A stretch of 64,000 nt of DNA from Desulfurivibrio dismutans (GCF_029210385.1 NZ_JARGDQ010000006.1:124001-188000); one strand, 5' to 3'; numbered from the stretch's first letter, positions 24,976-35,270 are shown. The notes: generated by a model not told the origin, from the sequence alone. Numbers and translations: made by a program.

Positions 24976-26169
24976 CTACAATAAAGACAAAGCCAGAGCG
25001 GCGGTTTTTTGGGAAGCGCCGCCACCGCCAAGTTTTTTGCGCACCTCAACCAGATCACATAGCATGGTCTGTCGGCGGTTTTGGTTGTTCAAAAGTTCTG
25101 TAATCTCCCGACTTATCATCAGCGGCTCCGCCTGGGCCTGGATCAATTCGGGAATCACCTCCCGCTGGGCCACCAGATTGACCAGGGTGACGTATGGCAC
25201 ATCAACCAGCAACCGGCCGATCAGATAAGTAAAGGCGGAAACCCGATAGGCTGCCACCGTGGGCACACCCAGGATGGCCAGTTCCAGTGTGACCGTACCC
25301 GACGCAGCCATGGCCGCGTCACAGGCGGCCATAATTATATGGCGATGCTGCTGGCTGACCCGGATATCCAACTCCGGATACTGCTCCAGGCCATGCTCCT
25401 GCAGGGTCTCATAACCCACACCGGGAGCCATGGGCAGCAGGAAAACAGGCGGTTTGGCAAGGTGTTTAGCCAGCCGGGCGGCGGCGGCCAGAAAAACCGG
25501 CAACAAGGTGGCAATCTCCCGCCGCCGGCTGCCCGGCACCAGACCGATCACCCGGCGCCCTTCATCCACGGCCGCCAGGCCTACCGCCGCTTTTACCGAC
25601 TCCAGAGCACTACCCCCCGGCTGCTCACCAAACCCTGCAGCGGCCCGTTGAGCAACCAGCGGGGCCAGTTCATCCACCAGGGGATGGCCGACGAAATCCA
25701 CCGCCACCCCCTGGCGGCGATAAAAATCCTGCTCAAAGGGCAGGATTACCGCCATCCGGTCAACCAGCCGTTTGATTTTGCGCACCCTCCCCCGTCGCCA
25801 AGCCCAGACCTGGGGGCTGATGTAATAGAGCACCCTGATCCCCAGCTTTTTGGCCCGCGCCGCGAGCATCAGGTTGAAATCGGGATAGTCGATCAGAACC
25901 AGCAGCGCCGGCCGCTGTTGCTCCAAAAAAGCAAACAGTCGCCGCCGGGCCGCCAGAATCTCCCCCAAATGCCCCAGAACCTCCACCAGGCCGACCACTG
26001 CCAGCCGGCTGGAGTCATAGATCAGTTCACACTCCGCCGCCAGGGCACTGCCGCCCATGGCACAGATCCTGATTTCCGGCCGCTGCACCCGCATGGCCTT
26101 CACCAGGTTGGCGCCATGCATATCGCCAGAGGCCTCTCCGGCGACAATCAGGACATCATAAACAGACAT
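24976..26169 (-). CDS. lpxB: Lipid-A-disaccharide synthase
   Basis: 397 residues from ATG 26169 (a GTG two codons earlier is possible). LpxB joins UDP-diacylglucosamine and lipid X to form the lipid A disaccharide on the inner face of the inner membrane. Recognisable blocks are VLIVAGEASGDMHGANLV at the start, YYISPQVWAWRRGRVRKI near residue 115, VGHPLVDEL near residue 160, LVPGSRRREI near residue 212 and the donor-binding ASGTVTLELAILGVPTVAAYR near residue 295. It implies a lipid-A outer membrane. It lies 11 bases downstream of the Gfo/Idh gene. Confidence 0.96.
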   Translation of the reverse strand: MSVYDVLIVAGEASGDMHGANLVKAMRVQRPEIRICAMGGSALAAECELIYDSSRLAVVGLVEVLGHLGEILAARRRLFAFLEQQRPALLVLIDYPDFNLMLAARAKKLGIRVLYYISPQVWAWRRGRVRKIKRLVDRMAVILPFEQDFYRRQGVAVDFVGHPLVDELAPLVAQRAAAGFGEQPGGSALESVKAAVGLAAVDEGRRVIGLVPGSRRREIATLLPVFLAAAARLAKHLAKPPVFLLPMAPGVGYETLQEHGLEQYPELDIRVSQQHRHIIMAACDAAMAASGTVTLELAILGVPTVAAYRVSAFTYLIGRLLVDVPYVTLVNLVAQREVIPELIQAQAEPLMISREITELLNNQNRRQTMLCDLVEVRKKLGGGGASQKTAALALSLL

Positions 26170-26180
26170 GGCCACCCCGC

Positions 26181-27152
26181 TCAGGAACGCTGCAACACAT
26201 CGCTGTAGCGGCGAAAATTTTCGTCAATCTGGGTCATGATCTCCTGGGCCACCTGCAGCGCCCGCCGGCCCTGCACCCCGTCGACCTTGGGGGTGGTACG
26301 ATGACGAACATTGTTGGCGAAGTCGCGCAATTCCGCCTCCAGAGCGTCCTGCTCCGGCAACTTGTGGTGGGTGATCTCCTCCTGGGGTAGCCCCTGGTCG
26401 TTAAGTTGATCCTTGAGACGGATAATCATCAACGATTTTTCGGCATAATCCAACGACAGATAACACCGGGGCTGAAAAATGCGCAGCCGTCGCACGTTGT
26501 CTTTGGAGACCCGGCTGACGGTGATATTGGCAGTACAACCGTTTTCAAAGATGATCCGGGCATTGGCAATGTCGGTGCTGGGAGTTATCACCGGTACTCC
26601 CACGGTGTGCATGGAACTGATGGGGGAATCAACAATGCTCAGGATGATATCGATATCATGGATCATCAGATCCAGCACCACATCGACGTCCAATCCCCGG
26701 GGTTTGAAAACGTGAATGCGGTGCGATTCAATAAACAGCGGTCGGGTCAGATACTGCTCCAGGGCCGTTACCGCCGGGTTGTAACGCTCGATATGACCCA
26801 CCTGCAGGATCCGCCTTTCCGCCGCCGCCCGGGCGATCAGCTCATCAGCTTCCGCCAGGGTGGTGGTCATCGGCTTTTCCAGCATGATATCAATCCCTTG
26901 GCGCAGGCACTCCATGGCCACCCGATGATGATGGACGGTGGGCACCACAATGCTGACCGCATCTACCAGGGGCAGCATCTGCTGGTAATCGCCATAGGGG
27001 GTAACCCCATGTTGACGAGCGATGGCATCGGCCGCCCGGGGGTCGATATCGGCCACCCCGACCAGTTCAACATCTTCCATAGCGGCATATTTGGCGGCAT
27101 GATATTTGCCAAGATGGCCTACCCCGATAACTCCAATACGAACTTTTTCCAT
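26181..27152 (-). CDS. Gfo/Idh/MocA-family NAD(P)-dependent oxidoreductase
   Basis: 323 residues. The N-terminal Rossmann fold opens VRIGVIGVGHLGKYHAAKY; the family signature MLEKPMTTTLAEAD near residue 93 holds the catalytic Lys. The C-terminal alpha-beta domain begins near residue 120 (VGHIERYNPAV). Such enzymes oxidise or reduce sugar ring carbons. Directly upstream of lpxB, it may act on a UDP-sugar of lipid A. GnnA, which with GnnB makes the amino-sugar of amide-linked lipid A, is a Gfo/Idh member, but no gnnB is seen here. Function otherwise unassigned. ATG with GGAAG upstream. Confidence 0.85.
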   Translation of the reverse strand: MEKVRIGVIGVGHLGKYHAAKYAAMEDVELVGVADIDPRAADAIARQHGVTPYGDYQQMLPLVDAVSIVVPTVHHHRVAMECLRQGIDIMLEKPMTTTLAEADELIARAAAERRILQVGHIERYNPAVTALEQYLTRPLFIESHRIHVFKPRGLDVDVVLDLMIHDIDIILSIVDSPISSMHTVGVPVITPSTDIANARIIFENGCTANITVSRVSKDNVRRLRIFQPRCYLSLDYAEKSLMIIRLKDQLNDQGLPQEEITHHKLPEQDALEAELRDFANNVRHRTTPKVDGVQGRRALQVAQEIMTQIDENFRRYSDVLQRS

Positions 27153-27349
27153 CACGACTTCCGTTTTTGCTAGATTATTGGCGGGTGGCGTTTGCGACGG
27201 CAGGTATTACCATGAAGAACCCGCACAATCAACTTGTTGTTTCAATACGTTATGCTATTATAGCCGAAATTTGCTACCGACTCAGCCGTTGAACCTATTT
27301 TATCTGCTGCCAAGTTAAAACGGAGCCTTCTCGCAGGGAATACAACACC

Positions 27350-28906
27350 ATGCAAAAAGCACGCAGTCTCTGGCAAAGCAACCTGGGTTTTCTGCTGGCC
27401 GCCATCGGTTCGGCCATTGGTCTCGGCAATATCTGGCGTTTCAGTTACATGGCCCACGAATATGGCGGCGGTGCCTTTCTGGTTCCTTACCTGGTGGCCC
27501 TGGCGGTGGCCGGGATCCCCATCATCTTACTGGAATACGGTATCGGCCACCGGGAAAAAGGCGCCTCTCCCCTGGCGTTTGCCCGCCTTCACCCCCGTTT
27601 CGAGCTGCTGGGCTGGTGGATGCCGGTGGTGGCTATGTTCGGAATTATGCTTTACTACTCAGTGGTGATTGGATGGTGCGTCAATTACTTTTTCCACTCC
27701 TTCACCCTGGCCTGGGGCAGTGACCCTCAAAATTTCTTTTTCAGCGATTTCCTCCAGATATCCTCTTCCCCGGCCGAACTCGGCGGTTTCCGCCAGCCCA
27801 TTCTGCTGGCCACCGTCCTGGTCTGGGCCAGTTGCTGGTTTATCTGTTACCGGGACATTCGCCACGGAATCGAAGTGGCCGCCAAAGTATTCATGCCCCT
27901 GCTGTTGCTGCTGACCGCCATCATCGTCTTCTGGACCCTGCAACTGGAGGGCGCCTGGGTTGGTATCCGCGACCACTACCTCACCGCCGATTGGGATAAA
28001 ATAAATTTTCTGGCCGCCGACCCGGAGGCCCGGACCGCCGCCGCCCGGGTCTGGACGGCCGCCTTTGGCCAAATATTTTTCACCCTCTCCCTTGGTTTCG
28101 GGATCATGATCACCTACGCCAGCTACCTGCCGACCAAAACCAACCTGGCCAGGAACGCGCTGATCACCACCGGGGTCAACTGCGGTTATTCAATTTTCGC
28201 CGGGCTGGCGGTTTTCGGCATCGTCGGTTTCACGGCTGCCAGCCAAGGGGTGGCCTTTGACGAGGCGATCATGGGCGGACCGCAACTGGCCTTTGTCGTT
28301 TACCCCCAGGCCATTTCCCTGCTGCCGGACTTCAATTCCCTCTTCGGCGCCCTGTTCTTTCTTGTTCTGATCATTGCCGGCCTAACCTCCGGCGTATCGT
28401 TGATCGAGGCTTTCTCCTGCGCCCTGACCGACAAATTCAACTGGCGCCGCAAAAAAGTAGTTACCGTCCTGTGTCTGCTGGGAGTTATGGGCAGCCTGAT
28501 CTTTACCTCCCGGGCCGGTCTTTATCTGCTGGATATCACCGATCACTTTATCACCAACTACGGTCTGGTCCTGGGCGGCCTGCTGCAGTGCCTGATCATC
28601 GGCTGGTATGTCGGTCCGGAAAAACTGCGGCGGCATATCAGTAAACTGGGAAGTTCGGTGCCTAAAGTCTGGAACTTTTTTATCCGTTACCTGACTCCCC
28701 TGATTCTGCTGATTCTCCTGCTGGTGGCCGCCCGTGGTGATTTGGCCGCTAACTACGGAGAATATGGTACCAGTCATCTGCTCATTTACGGGGTCGGCTG
28801 GCTGCTTTTCTGCCTGATGATCGCCCTGTTTTTTACCCTCCGGCCCTGGCTGGCCGCCCGAATCAAACATAAACACCGCTATGGTGACGAAGACCTGTTG
28901 GTTTAA
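27350..28906 (+). CDS. Sodium-dependent transporter, NSS/SNF family
   Basis: 518 residues with about 12 hydrophobic segments. It is a Na+ symporter of the LeuT type for amino acids or similar solutes. The first helix reads GFLLAAIGSAIGLGNIWRFSY, the unwound segment that binds substrate and Na+, followed by GGGAFLVPYLVAL. TLSLGFGIMITYASYLP near residue 245 is helix 6. The substrate is not readable. ATG with weak GGGAAT upstream. It stands alone; 156 bases separate it from the AsmA-like gene. Confidence 0.93.
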   Translation: MQKARSLWQSNLGFLLAAIGSAIGLGNIWRFSYMAHEYGGGAFLVPYLVALAVAGIPIILLEYGIGHREKGASPLAFARLHPRFELLGWWMPVVAMFGIMLYYSVVIGWCVNYFFHSFTLAWGSDPQNFFFSDFLQISSSPAELGGFRQPILLATVLVWASCWFICYRDIRHGIEVAAKVFMPLLLLLTAIIVFWTLQLEGAWVGIRDHYLTADWDKINFLAADPEARTAAARVWTAAFGQIFFTLSLGFGIMITYASYLPTKTNLARNALITTGVNCGYSIFAGLAVFGIVGFTAASQGVAFDEAIMGGPQLAFVVYPQAISLLPDFNSLFGALFFLVLIIAGLTSGVSLIEAFSCALTDKFNWRRKKVVTVLCLLGVMGSLIFTSRAGLYLLDITDHFITNYGLVLGGLLQCLIIGWYVGPEKLRRHISKLGSSVPKVWNFFIRYLTPLILLILLLVAARGDLAANYGEYGTSHLLIYGVGWLLFCLMIALFFTLRPWLAARIKHKHRYGDEDLLV

Positions 28907-29062
28907 CAGCCACATAACGCCGGTTGATCATTGCCTGCTGTTTTCGGTAACATGGACCCATGGCAGAAACCATATTACCGGACCGGCAGCAAGCCCGAGG
29001 AATAGCTTCTCGACGGCTGTAACCGATTTTTTCTCACAACTCTTTGCCTTCGGCATTTGTTT

Positions 29063-32000
29063 ATGGCCCGCAAAACAAGGTTGATCGTGCTGGCAGTACT
29101 GCTGATGGCAGCCCTGCTGGCCCTGATGTTGCCCCTGCTGCTTAGCTCCGAACCGGTGCGAAGCGACCTGGTCGACCGCTTGGGGTATCATCTGGAGAGT
29201 GAGATCAGCCTGGACAGTATTGAACTAGCCTGGCTGCCTACCCCCCATCTGCTGGTCCGTGGAGTCGAGGTGCAGCGGCCGGAGCTTCGACTTACCCTGC
29301 CGGAAACCCATGTTTACCCAAGTTTTCTTGCCCTGCTGCAACTGCGGCTGGAGCCACGCCGAGTACGGCTGGTTGACCCGGAGTTACAACTAGATCTCGG
29401 AGCCCGACTGGACGGCAAGGATATCTCGCCGACGGCGGTATTTCCCCCCACTTTTACCGGGGTGGTGGAAATTTCTCGAGGCAAGTTGAAGCTTGCCGCC
29501 ACCGAGTTGCCGGGAGCTTTTCAACTGGAAGCCTTGGAGTTGCGTGAAATCGAAGCATCCTTCCGACTATCCCCGAGCCGCTTGGACCTGGAACTGTCCC
29601 TCCGGCCCTCCTTTGGACGACATCTAACCATGGCGGGGGAATACCGGGTAGACGGCAGCTACCAGTTGGAGGCCGATGGCAGCGCACTGCATCTGCATGA
29701 TCTTTTTACCACTCCGCTGCTGGGGGTTGCCCCCCTGGAAGCCGCCGCCAACCTGAACCTGCAGGCAACCGGCGAGAATCTGAGTAAACTCGACGCCACC
29801 CTGAGCGGCGATCTCCCCTGTTTTCTCCTGCAGCCCCATGACCTTGCTCAACAGGCCGGAGCGGTCCGCCTGGACTGCGGAGTTATTGACCTTGACCTGC
29901 ACAAACGAGAAGATTTCTGGCAGCTGACGATCCACGATTTCGAAGTACGGGAACCGGAGTTTCGTTTGGGCGGGACTATCACCCGCGACGGCCGAGAAAC
30001 GGACTCCCCCCATTGGGAGGTGGACCTGCATGGCCGGGAGCTGAACGCCGATGAAATCATGCCGGCGGTGATTGAGTTATTTGGCGAATTCGAGCCTGCC
30101 CGGCTGGTGGGAGAAATCGTCTTGGGCGGTCGGGCCACCAGAGCCGCTTTTTATCTGGCCGGCCAGGAAAATGTCCTGCGTGACCCCAAAGTCCTGGCGG
30201 ATCGAATGATACTCACGGTTGAGGTTGAACGGGCCGAAATCATGGTGCCGGGAATCGACCTTTACCTGCCAAAGGCCTGGGGAGAGCTGCAGATCAAAAA
30301 CAGTATTCTTGAACTGAGCCGGGCGGAGGCCGTGCTGGAGCGCAGCCACGGCTATGACGGTTCGCTGCGGGTGGGGCTGCACAAAGAACTGCCGGTGCTC
30401 GAACTCGACCTGAAACTTGACGCCGACTTGGAAGAACTGCGGATACTGCTGCCCGAACTGGTGAAACATCCGGTTTTCCAGGAAGAAATGACCCGCTTTC
30501 CCCGGGCTGCCGGCCGGGCCGCCGGGCGGCTGGTGATCAGCGACACCTGGCATGACTTTACCGTTGATGTCACTATCGAACAAAGCCATGGCGAAATCAT
30601 TTACGACCGCCTTCCCTGGCCACTAACCATCCAGCGTGGACGCCTGCTGATCGACCGGGAGCAGGTCCGCTGGCAAGAACTGGCCGGCACCGCTGGCCCG
30701 CATCGACTTATGGCCAGCACCGGCCGGATTGCCCTCACTCCGCAGGCGCCCTTTGTGCTGAAAAAGGCTTTGGCGGAACTGGACAGCCAGTCTTTCTACG
30801 AGCATCTGCTGAGTTATCCGGTGCTGCAACAAGCACTGCCGCCGGTACTGGAGGAAATCAGCGGCCGGCTGACCATCGCCCACGGTGAGGCTGAAGGCGG
30901 GCTGTTCCGGCCGGATCAATGGCGCTACACAGCCATTGTCGATCTCGACCACGGCTCCGAACTGCGCTGGTACTCACCCCTGCTGGCTGCCGAGATCACC
31001 AGTTCCCAAGGATTGATCCGCTTTAATGACCGTCTGGTAGATTTCCGACAACTCCAACTCAAGCTGCAGGACAGTGCATTGAAGCTGACGGGCCGCCTGC
31101 GGCACCAGACACTGCAGCACTGGCAGGGCCAGTTGCAGTTCAGCGGCCGGTTCACGGCCGCCAACCGCGACTGGCTGCAAACACGCCAGTGGCTGCCGGA
31201 ACACTTGCTGCCGGTCGCCCCCCTTACCCTGCTGCCCTTCAACATCAGCTGGGATCCGGATAATCTGCAGTTGGCCGGCACACTGCTGAGCCGGGATGAA
31301 GACAAGCCAAACGGGGTGCGGACTGCCCCGCTGCGGCGCCTTGACTTCACGGTCAGCCAACAGGACGGCCAGGCCACAGACCTTACCGCCCGGGTGCTGA
31401 CCAATCCCCACCAAGCCGACTTCAATTTGCACCTGCCCCCACAACCAGGATCCGCCGGCTCTCCGGAGTCTCATTCTTCAGGTGAGACGAACCGCTTCCT
31501 GAGCGGCAGTTTCAAAGGGCAGCTAAGCCAAGGGGTGATGGGACATTTTTTTACCTTCTTTGCCGAGCAACTGGAGATGGGAAGTTGGCGGGGAGAAGCG
31601 GAATTCAAAATGCCGGGGATCTTTTTTGACGGCACGAACCACGAAACAAATGATCACGGGATCCATTTTGTCCCCCCGGTCTTTGACGGTTTCCTCGAGA
31701 TCGACGGGCTGTCCTGGACCACGGATGAAAAGCGACGGCTCACCGTTAACCACCTGGCACTGGACGGCCGGGAGCAAAAATGGCAACTGCAAAAGCTTGA
31801 TCTCAGCCTCAATGATGAACAGCGCCTTAAGCTGAGCGGTGCGATCAAAGTCGCCGATGCCGGACTGGCGTTGGACCTGGCGCTCTCCTCGCCTTATTTG
31901 GAGTGGGAAACCGTGGTTGCCTGGTATGATGAACTCAGCAAGCGGCAACCGCGCTTGGCCATCGACTCCCAACCGCAAGAATGGCCGGTAACCGGGCGGC

Positions 32001-32857
32001 TGGCTTTCCAATTGACGGAATTTGATTCCGGCCCGTGGCCGGATGAAGATTCAGATGTTTCCCTGCACTGGCAACCTCTGAACGGCGTCCTGTCACTGAC
32101 GGAACCCCGGGGACTGGTGGCCGAAATTCACTCCGCCGCGCTCTGCTGCCTGGAGTTCATCGGCACCTGGTATCTCAATCCAGCTCTGGGAACCAGTTCC
32201 TTTGCCCTGGCCCCGGCCTGCCCGGACCCTCCCCGTTTTGAAAAAATGTTGCCCTGCTTGGGCATCGAACAGGATATCATCTCAGGGGACTGTCTGCTGA
32301 CAGCGGAACTGGAAGGGGATTTCAGCCACTGGCAACAGGGCCGGGTCAGCATATCCTCCCCTGCTGGCGGTCGGATCATGCGCATGGGGCTGCTGGCCAG
32401 GATATTCAGCCTGATTAACCTTACCGACATTTTCACCGGGGATATCGCCGGTTTTGATGAGCGCGGGTTCGCTTACCGGGAACTGGAGTTTGAAGCGGTA
32501 ATCAAAGACCATGTGCTGGTCATTGAAAAGGCGGTGATCCGGGGCGTCGGGCTCAACCTGATCGCCCGCGGCAGCCTGAACCTGACCGATATGCAGGCGG
32601 ACATGGTGGTCCTGGTGGCGCCCTTTAAAACCATCGACACCATCGTCAGTTGGATCCCCTTTGTCGGTCGGATCATCGGCGGCAAGGACGCCACCGTGGT
32701 CACCATTCCCGTCGGGGTTAAGGGGGATATCCGCAATCCCCGGCTTACGGTCATGGCCCCGGATGCGGTGGGTGAGGGATTGCTCAATCTGATCAAGAGC
32801 ACCCTGCTGCTGCCCTTTAATATTTTGAGCCCTTTGCTGCCTTCTTCTTCCCCCTAG
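29063..32857 (+). CDS. AsmA-like giant envelope protein
   Basis: 1264 residues from ATG 29063 (a TTG two codons earlier is possible). Residues about 5-25 form one membrane anchor (LIVLAVLLMAALLALMLPLLL), and the remainder is a long, mostly beta, periplasmic body. The C-terminal region (RIMRMGLLARIFSLINLTDIF ... GVGLNLIARGSLNLTDMQADM ... VTIPVGVKGDIRNPRL) is typical of the AsmA/YhdP C-terminus. These bridge-like proteins are thought to carry phospholipid between the membranes. The sequence supports the family; transport is inferred. No close operon partner; it converges on the PilZ gene with a 13-base gap. Confidence 0.85.
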   Translation: MARKTRLIVLAVLLMAALLALMLPLLLSSEPVRSDLVDRLGYHLESEISLDSIELAWLPTPHLLVRGVEVQRPELRLTLPETHVYPSFLALLQLRLEPRRVRLVDPELQLDLGARLDGKDISPTAVFPPTFTGVVEISRGKLKLAATELPGAFQLEALELREIEASFRLSPSRLDLELSLRPSFGRHLTMAGEYRVDGSYQLEADGSALHLHDLFTTPLLGVAPLEAAANLNLQATGENLSKLDATLSGDLPCFLLQPHDLAQQAGAVRLDCGVIDLDLHKREDFWQLTIHDFEVREPEFRLGGTITRDGRETDSPHWEVDLHGRELNADEIMPAVIELFGEFEPARLVGEIVLGGRATRAAFYLAGQENVLRDPKVLADRMILTVEVERAEIMVPGIDLYLPKAWGELQIKNSILELSRAEAVLERSHGYDGSLRVGLHKELPVLELDLKLDADLEELRILLPELVKHPVFQEEMTRFPRAAGRAAGRLVISDTWHDFTVDVTIEQSHGEIIYDRLPWPLTIQRGRLLIDREQVRWQELAGTAGPHRLMASTGRIALTPQAPFVLKKALAELDSQSFYEHLLSYPVLQQALPPVLEEISGRLTIAHGEAEGGLFRPDQWRYTAIVDLDHGSELRWYSPLLAAEITSSQGLIRFNDRLVDFRQLQLKLQDSALKLTGRLRHQTLQHWQGQLQFSGRFTAANRDWLQTRQWLPEHLLPVAPLTLLPFNISWDPDNLQLAGTLLSRDEDKPNGVRTAPLRRLDFTVSQQDGQATDLTARVLTNPHQADFNLHLPPQPGSAGSPESHSSGETNRFLSGSFKGQLSQGVMGHFFTFFAEQLEMGSWRGEAEFKMPGIFFDGTNHETNDHGIHFVPPVFDGFLEIDGLSWTTDEKRRLTVNHLALDGREQKWQLQKLDLSLNDEQRLKLSGAIKVADAGLALDLALSSPYLEWETVVAWYDELSKRQPRLAIDSQPQEWPVTGRLAFQLTEFDSGPWPDEDSDVSLHWQPLNGVLSLTEPRGLVAEIHSAALCCLEFIGTWYLNPALGTSSFALAPACPDPPRFEKMLPCLGIEQDIISGDCLLTAELEGDFSHWQQGRVSISSPAGGRIMRMGLLARIFSLINLTDIFTGDIAGFDERGFAYRELEFEAVIKDHVLVIEKAVIRGVGLNLIARGSLNLTDMQADMVVLVAPFKTIDTIVSWIPFVGRIIGGKDATVVTIPVGVKGDIRNPRLTVMAPDAVGEGLLNLIKSTLLLPFNILSPLLPSSSP

Positions 32858-32870
32858 CCATAACCGTCGG

Positions 32871-33317
32871 TCAACGGCCGCCGAACAGCCGGGACCACCA
32901 GGGGACCTTTTGCCGGCTGCGAAGTTTGTTCAACTTACCACTGAGCCATGTCACCACTTCATTGGGGGGAGGCTCAGTAAATTCCATCCCCACCTGAAAT
33001 GGCTTGTCTGGCAGCGACAGCAAGCGGTCAAACCAGACCGGTATCACCGGCAGCTTGAAATCCGACACCTGCTCGTCGGCCTGTCCGGCAAAGACCTCCA
33101 ACAGCAGCATCTGCTGATTGTTTTCCTGAAAATTATAAAAAATATGCCACTGGTCAATCTTGGGCTGCGGCACCGTCAACCGCAACCCGTGGCGGGAAAT
33201 GTCATTGATCCGCCCGGTGCTTTCGGCCAGAGTCCGATCGTCGCCCCGATCACGAATCGTAATCCGCACTGGTAAACTTACCTCAACCCGTGGTGAGCGC
33301 CGCTGTTCACGTGCCAT
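32871..33317 (-). CDS. PilZ-domain protein
   Basis: 148 residues from ATG 33317, preceded by AGAGGA; an upstream in-frame start lies in unlikely sequence. PilZ domains bind cyclic di-GMP. The two binding elements are present: RRSPRVEVSLPV at residues 6-17 (RxxxR type) and NDISRHGLRL near residue 38 (D/NxSxxG). The C-terminal half (FPVIP-like strand, then a basic WWSRLFGGR tail) may be a partner site. It lies 72 bases downstream of the sensor kinase on the same strand, so the kinase and a c-di-GMP reader could be linked. Confidence 0.82.
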   Translation of the reverse strand: MAREQRRSPRVEVSLPVRITIRDRGDDRTLAESTGRINDISRHGLRLTVPQPKIDQWHIFYNFQENNQQMLLLEVFAGQADEQVSDFKLPVIPVWFDRLLSLPDKPFQVGMEFTEPPPNEVVTWLSGKLNKLRSRQKVPWWSRLFGGR

Positions 33318-33389
33318 GCTTTTATCCTCTGATCCGTTCTCCCCGGCCACCCGGATTGGGGCCACCTGCCCGGTTGGGCATTCTACCAT

Positions 33390-35270
33390 TTAAAGGTCAT
33401 GCAATCGCGCAAAAAAAATCCTGAAGGTGGCCCCTTCCCCCGGTTTGCTGCTGGCAGTCATTTCTCCTTGGTGACTTTCCACGATCTTTTTGCAGATCGC
33501 CAACCCCATGCCAGTGCCCTGGTACTGCCCCCGGGCATGAAGGCGCTGGAAGGGACGAAAAATACGATCCAGGTATTTTTCGTCAAAGCCGATTCCATTG
33601 TCGCTGACCACGATTTCCACCCCCTTATCATCGCTTTTCCCCACGCTTACCTTAACCACCGGTCGGACATCGTGAACCTGAAATTTGAGGGCATTGCCGA
33701 TCAGGTTAAGGAACAGCCGGTGGAGCTGGCTGCGATCCGCCTTGACCGTCGGCAGTGGCTCCACTTCCACCCGGGCGGCCCGTTCCCGGATCCGCTGCTC
33801 CAGGTCGGACAGCACTTCTTTTACAACCTCATTAAGATCTACCGGGTCCAGCACCTGTTCCCGGGAAGCCACCCGAGAGTAGTTGAGCAGATCTTCAATC
33901 AGCTGCCGCATGCGAATGGCAGCATCCTGCATTCGCTCCAGATAGTCCCGGCCTCGCTCATCCAGTTGCCCGGCATGCTTCAGTAACAGACGATCACCAA
34001 AAGAAACGATGGTCCGCAGGGGCTCCTGCAGGTCATGGGAGGCAATATGAGCAAAATCACGCAGTTCTTTGTTGCTGCGTTCAAGTTTAAGGGCGTAGGC
34101 CGCCGCCGATTGTCTGATCTCCAGCAGTTCGGTGATATCGGTAATAAAGGCAAAGGAACCGGTCAGGCGATTTTGTTCATCCATCATCGAGGTGGCATGA
34201 AAACGGGCGTGCACATCATGTCCGTCCTTGGCGGTAAGGGTTACATTAAAAGCCCGGTTGCGGGTACTTTCCCGGCGGCCGATCTGTTCTCGGAAAATCT
34301 CAACGTTTTTCCCCCGGGCGAACTCATGGGGTTGGCGCCCCAGCATTTCCTGGTGGGAATAGCCCAACATCTCTTGCATGGCCTCGTTGACCATCACCGT
34401 CCGCCCTTCGTTATCAAGCTCCCAGTAACCTTCGGCGGCGGTGTTGATGATGGTGTGATAACGCTGCATCTGCCGGTTGAGAATGGCGGTACGCTGGTCA
34501 ATGATGTTTTCCTGCTCCTCGATCAGTTCCTGCCGGGCCTGCCAGTATCGCTGCAAGCTGGTCAACAGGCTGTAGACCACCACGCTGACCAGTAACAGGG
34601 CAAGAACATGAATCGCCAGCATCCAGTTGATCTGGGAGGAAATCATGGCCAGATGGGGAGCGGCGGGAAAGGTCAGACTGATTCCCCCGCGCAAATCCCC
34701 TTCGGCACTATCGTGAACTGCGTGACAGTGCAAGCAGGCCGGTTCGGCGTAAAGGGGCGACAGGTAACGATAAACCTGACCATCCGGGGTGGTATGCAAG
34801 GCAAAACGGCTGTTTTCCTCACCCTGCTGTAAATCGGACAGCACCTTTTGTTCCCAATGATCGGGGGCATTGAGCGGATTAATCGGCTCGGCGCTGGTCA
34901 GGTGCAGCACCAGCCCCTCCTGTCGTTTGGTGATCTCGGCAATTTGCCGGGTCATGTAGGCGGGGTTGATCTTGGTCAGCACTAAACCGTCGGTGGTTAT
35001 CAGGTCACGGTTCGGCACTTCCAGGTAGGGATTGGGCGGGGTGGTGACACTGACCGGCACGTAAACCCCGCCATGCTCGGCATTCCAGAGCCTGGCATCA
35101 TTGATCAACCGCACGATGCCCTGGGCGTAATAAGCCGCCATCTCATGGGCATTGTTACGCAGGTTCCAGTAATTGGCGACAATCGATATAACGGTCAGGA
35201 AAAGCAGGAACAAAAGTGGCAGCAAACGAAAATATTTACTGCCCAGGAATTTTTCAAATTTATCGGTCAT
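33390..35270 (-). CDS. Sensor histidine kinase with heme-binding periplasmic domain and PAS
   Basis: 626 residues. Domains in order: membrane helix 16-34; periplasmic DUF3365/Tll0287-like domain 35-210 with one CLHCH motif near residue 183, a c-type heme site; membrane helix 215-237; short coiled coil; PAS near 265-380 (GYWELDNEGRTVMVNEAMQEMLGYS); HisKA near 405 with the phospho-His in HIASHDLQEPLRTI; HATPase with LFLNLIGNALKFQ, DNGIGFD and GTGMGLAICKKI. A covalent heme facing the periplasm suggests a redox or gas sensor. No receiver domain or adjacent regulator is present; a PilZ gene follows. Confidence 0.9.
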   Translation of the reverse strand: MTDKFEKFLGSKYFRLLPLLFLLFLTVISIVANYWNLRNNAHEMAAYYAQGIVRLINDARLWNAEHGGVYVPVSVTTPPNPYLEVPNRDLITTDGLVLTKINPAYMTRQIAEITKRQEGLVLHLTSAEPINPLNAPDHWEQKVLSDLQQGEENSRFALHTTPDGQVYRYLSPLYAEPACLHCHAVHDSAEGDLRGGISLTFPAAPHLAMISSQINWMLAIHVLALLLVSVVVYSLLTSLQRYWQARQELIEEQENIIDQRTAILNRQMQRYHTIINTAAEGYWELDNEGRTVMVNEAMQEMLGYSHQEMLGRQPHEFARGKNVEIFREQIGRRESTRNRAFNVTLTAKDGHDVHARFHATSMMDEQNRLTGSFAFITDITELLEIRQSAAAYALKLERSNKELRDFAHIASHDLQEPLRTIVSFGDRLLLKHAGQLDERGRDYLERMQDAAIRMRQLIEDLLNYSRVASREQVLDPVDLNEVVKEVLSDLEQRIRERAARVEVEPLPTVKADRSQLHRLFLNLIGNALKFQVHDVRPVVKVSVGKSDDKGVEIVVSDNGIGFDEKYLDRIFRPFQRLHARGQYQGTGMGLAICKKIVESHQGEMTASSKPGEGATFRIFFARLHDL

